A stretch of DNA of 17,725 nucleotides, taken from the NCBI GenBank assembly GCA_037131955.1, contig JBAXQC010000055.1, positions 1 through 17,725 on the forward strand, read 5' to 3'. A program made the translations under genes and the position numbers. Shown here in pieces: positions 17,501 through 17,725 of this stretch. The notes beneath the pieces are model-generated. The model was given only the letters and a program-made list of their open reading frames with translations. It was not told the origin of the DNA and searched no databases. The DNA comes from CAIMMJ01 sp037131955 (GTDB lineage Bacteria > Bacteroidota > Bacteroidia > UBA4408). How positions within the stretch are numbered: position 1 is the stretch's first letter; the number at the start of each line of letters is the position of its first letter.

Positions 17501-17725
17501 AGAAGCACACGTTATATTAGTAGCAGGATTTAACGTTACAATTGGCAAAGGGTTAATTGTTGCATCAACTGAATTTGAAGTAGCAGAACAATTGTTACCA
17601 TCTGAGATTGTTACAAAATAGTTACCACTTGTTGCTGTAGTTATCACTTGATTTGTACTACCGTTGCTCCAAGTATAAGTTACATAGCCTGAACCTGCAT
17701 CTAAAGTAATTGTATTTGGACTACA
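14552..17725 (-). CDS. Giant secreted Ig-like repeat/PKD protein with T9SS sorting domain (paralog 2, 5' end outside window)
   Basis: The frame is open to the right edge, giving 1057 visible residues. The GTG at 17645-17647 that could be taken as a start is internal: the 26 codons upstream encode CSPNTITLDAGSGYVTYTWS and the rest of an Ig-like repeat. Layout, numbering from the window edge: the end of one YTWSNGSTNQ repeat (1-60), five G-G-x-(Y/F) repeats (about 65-437), a sixth unit (C451/C506), a PKD domain at about 520-605 (FTWDFGDGSG, SHFYNSNGIYSIKL), then two repeats (YQWNINGLPITG; YLWSTNETTQ). A fibronectin-like pair follows at about 765-945 (VAWEKPI, VWRETN, YRYKLSLKDSCG, HRTIHLTV), then QRRKTNSNIG and a T9SS type A domain (about 977-1057; IYPNPNEGNF, GVYFIQIITQN). 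It shares the whole C-terminal architecture with the protein encoded 12 bp downstream. Signal peptide, total length and any N-terminal domains are not visible. Surface role inferred; ligand unknown. Confidence 0.92.
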   Translation of the reverse strand, partial: CSPNTITLDAGSGYVTYTWSNGSTNQVITTATSGNYFVTISDGNNCSATSNSVDATINPLPIVTLNPATNITCASESPIALNANPAGGTYTGIGAFNDLFFANLVGINGNYLIGYSYTDINGCTSNTNITIQITSSPNVTLGSFDDVCQNEAPIVLNAGAPSGGTYFLDGIAIPGSILDPSTIGIGLHQITYVFNDGNCNGLAVNYITVRPNSTISFTSNNPIYCQSGLPVQLTEGLPSGGTYSLGGNNLNGLFYPSTSGIYPITYNYVNQFGCASQGTYNITVNSGIPLSITNTVSAICLDASPISISASPVGGIFTLDGQLFNGQFNPQTAGIGNHILSYTIVDNLTGCVSDTTFTIEVNNVPTATLSNFGNICFGTPAFDLNQGIPFGGIYKVNGIVETQYNSIIQGVGIDTVSYLYTDGFGCSIEISTLVNNYQLIVTGVSDATVNCAVPVQLQANTNYLGTLPLTYNWTPASSLNNATISNPVAVVGTNTSFEVTVSDGLCSATNTTNVNISGINFNLAFTQNQQVFNQAPFAVLFSNLTPNQSNYTFTWDFGDGSGLYTQTEGVPVSHFYNSNGIYSIKLFAINNQTGCVDSLIRNNWIYCSGQPLCSHVATITQTGPISLCQGSGTTINCNPIDNGFYQWNINGLPITGANAISFAPQFSGNYTVTIFVGGCPKTSPPIFVLVSSAPPAPVITSAGTLNFCGQGSVILQSSGGYDSYLWSTNETTQNISVSEGGNYSVTATNSIGCSASSEVFSLSNSLLTAPYICSVTVDSILPNNIVAWEKPITTTIDSFYVWRETNVGGVYEKIRSLDYLDLSEILDSTSTPAQQPYRYKLSLKDSCGNFTALGENHRTIHLTVNAGLANANQLIWNSYEGYPVGTYNIYRGTHADSLELINTVPAQIGVNTYTDFPAPIDSLFYQIVFEFPEGYNCNSTAGRGILAQRRKTNSNIGTNFQINGPGSGINENGLFEVSIYPNPNEGNFSIQMESLLLQKYVGIKIFDAVGKLIKENELGGFSGTRTVNVNLEAEAKGVYFIQIITQNQTYNKRIVIK
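16418..17515 (-). repeat. Five Ig-like repeats with paired cysteines in paralog 2
   Basis: Five units of about 73-77 residues, each with an opening cysteine, then P-x-G-G-(T/I)-(Y/F), a G-x-F-x-P or similar turn, I-T-Y or a similar strand, and a closing G-C or N-C. The opening-to-closing cysteine distance is 49-51 residues in all five. They match the repeats of paralog 1 in scheme but are diverged from one another, with no long identical DNA stretches noticed by eye. Confidence 0.8.

Overview
The window looks like chromosomal DNA of a free-living or environmental member of the Bacteroidota. The evidence is AT-rich DNA, several secreted proteins ending in type IX secretion (T9SS) type A sorting domains (the 'YPNPN' motif), a TonB-dependent receptor (TBDR) with an N-terminal carboxypeptidase-regulatory-like domain, SprB-like and PKD surface modules, and promoter-like sequences resembling the Bacteroidota TTG/TAnnTTTG consensus. 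Genus cannot be decided from the sequence.

Layout. (1) Positions 1-5296, minus strand: a tight four-gene cluster, read from right to left. It encodes a lamin-tail-domain T9SS protein, a TonB-dependent receptor, a small lipocalin-like lipoprotein, and a secreted protein cut by the window start. Gaps are 13, 6 and 4 bp, so the genes are almost certainly co-transcribed. They look like a surface binding and outer-membrane import unit of unknown substrate. (2) Positions 5437-8796, plus strand: a YihX-like HAD phosphatase, an OppC/DppC-like ABC permease whose TTG start overlaps the HAD stop, and a HerA-like (DUF853/YjgR) ATPase. (3) Positions 8810-11035, minus strand: ribonuclease R, convergent with the ATPase gene. 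(4) A strong hairpin terminator at 11101-11135. (5) Positions 11153-17725, minus strand: two tandem paralogous giant secreted proteins, the second running off the right edge. Both consist of Ig-like repeats with paired cysteines, one PKD domain, a fibronectin-like pair and a T9SS sorting domain.

The window is gene-dense, with no non-coding stretch above about 140 bp. I see no tRNA, rRNA, CRISPR array, insertion sequence, prophage or recognisable defence genes. Housekeeping genes (rnr, HerA-like ATPase, HAD, permease) sit between two accessory surface-protein loci. The best candidates for undescribed biology are the four-gene surface/uptake operon and the tandem repeat-protein pair. Both are built from known domain families, and their ligands cannot be read from the sequence.
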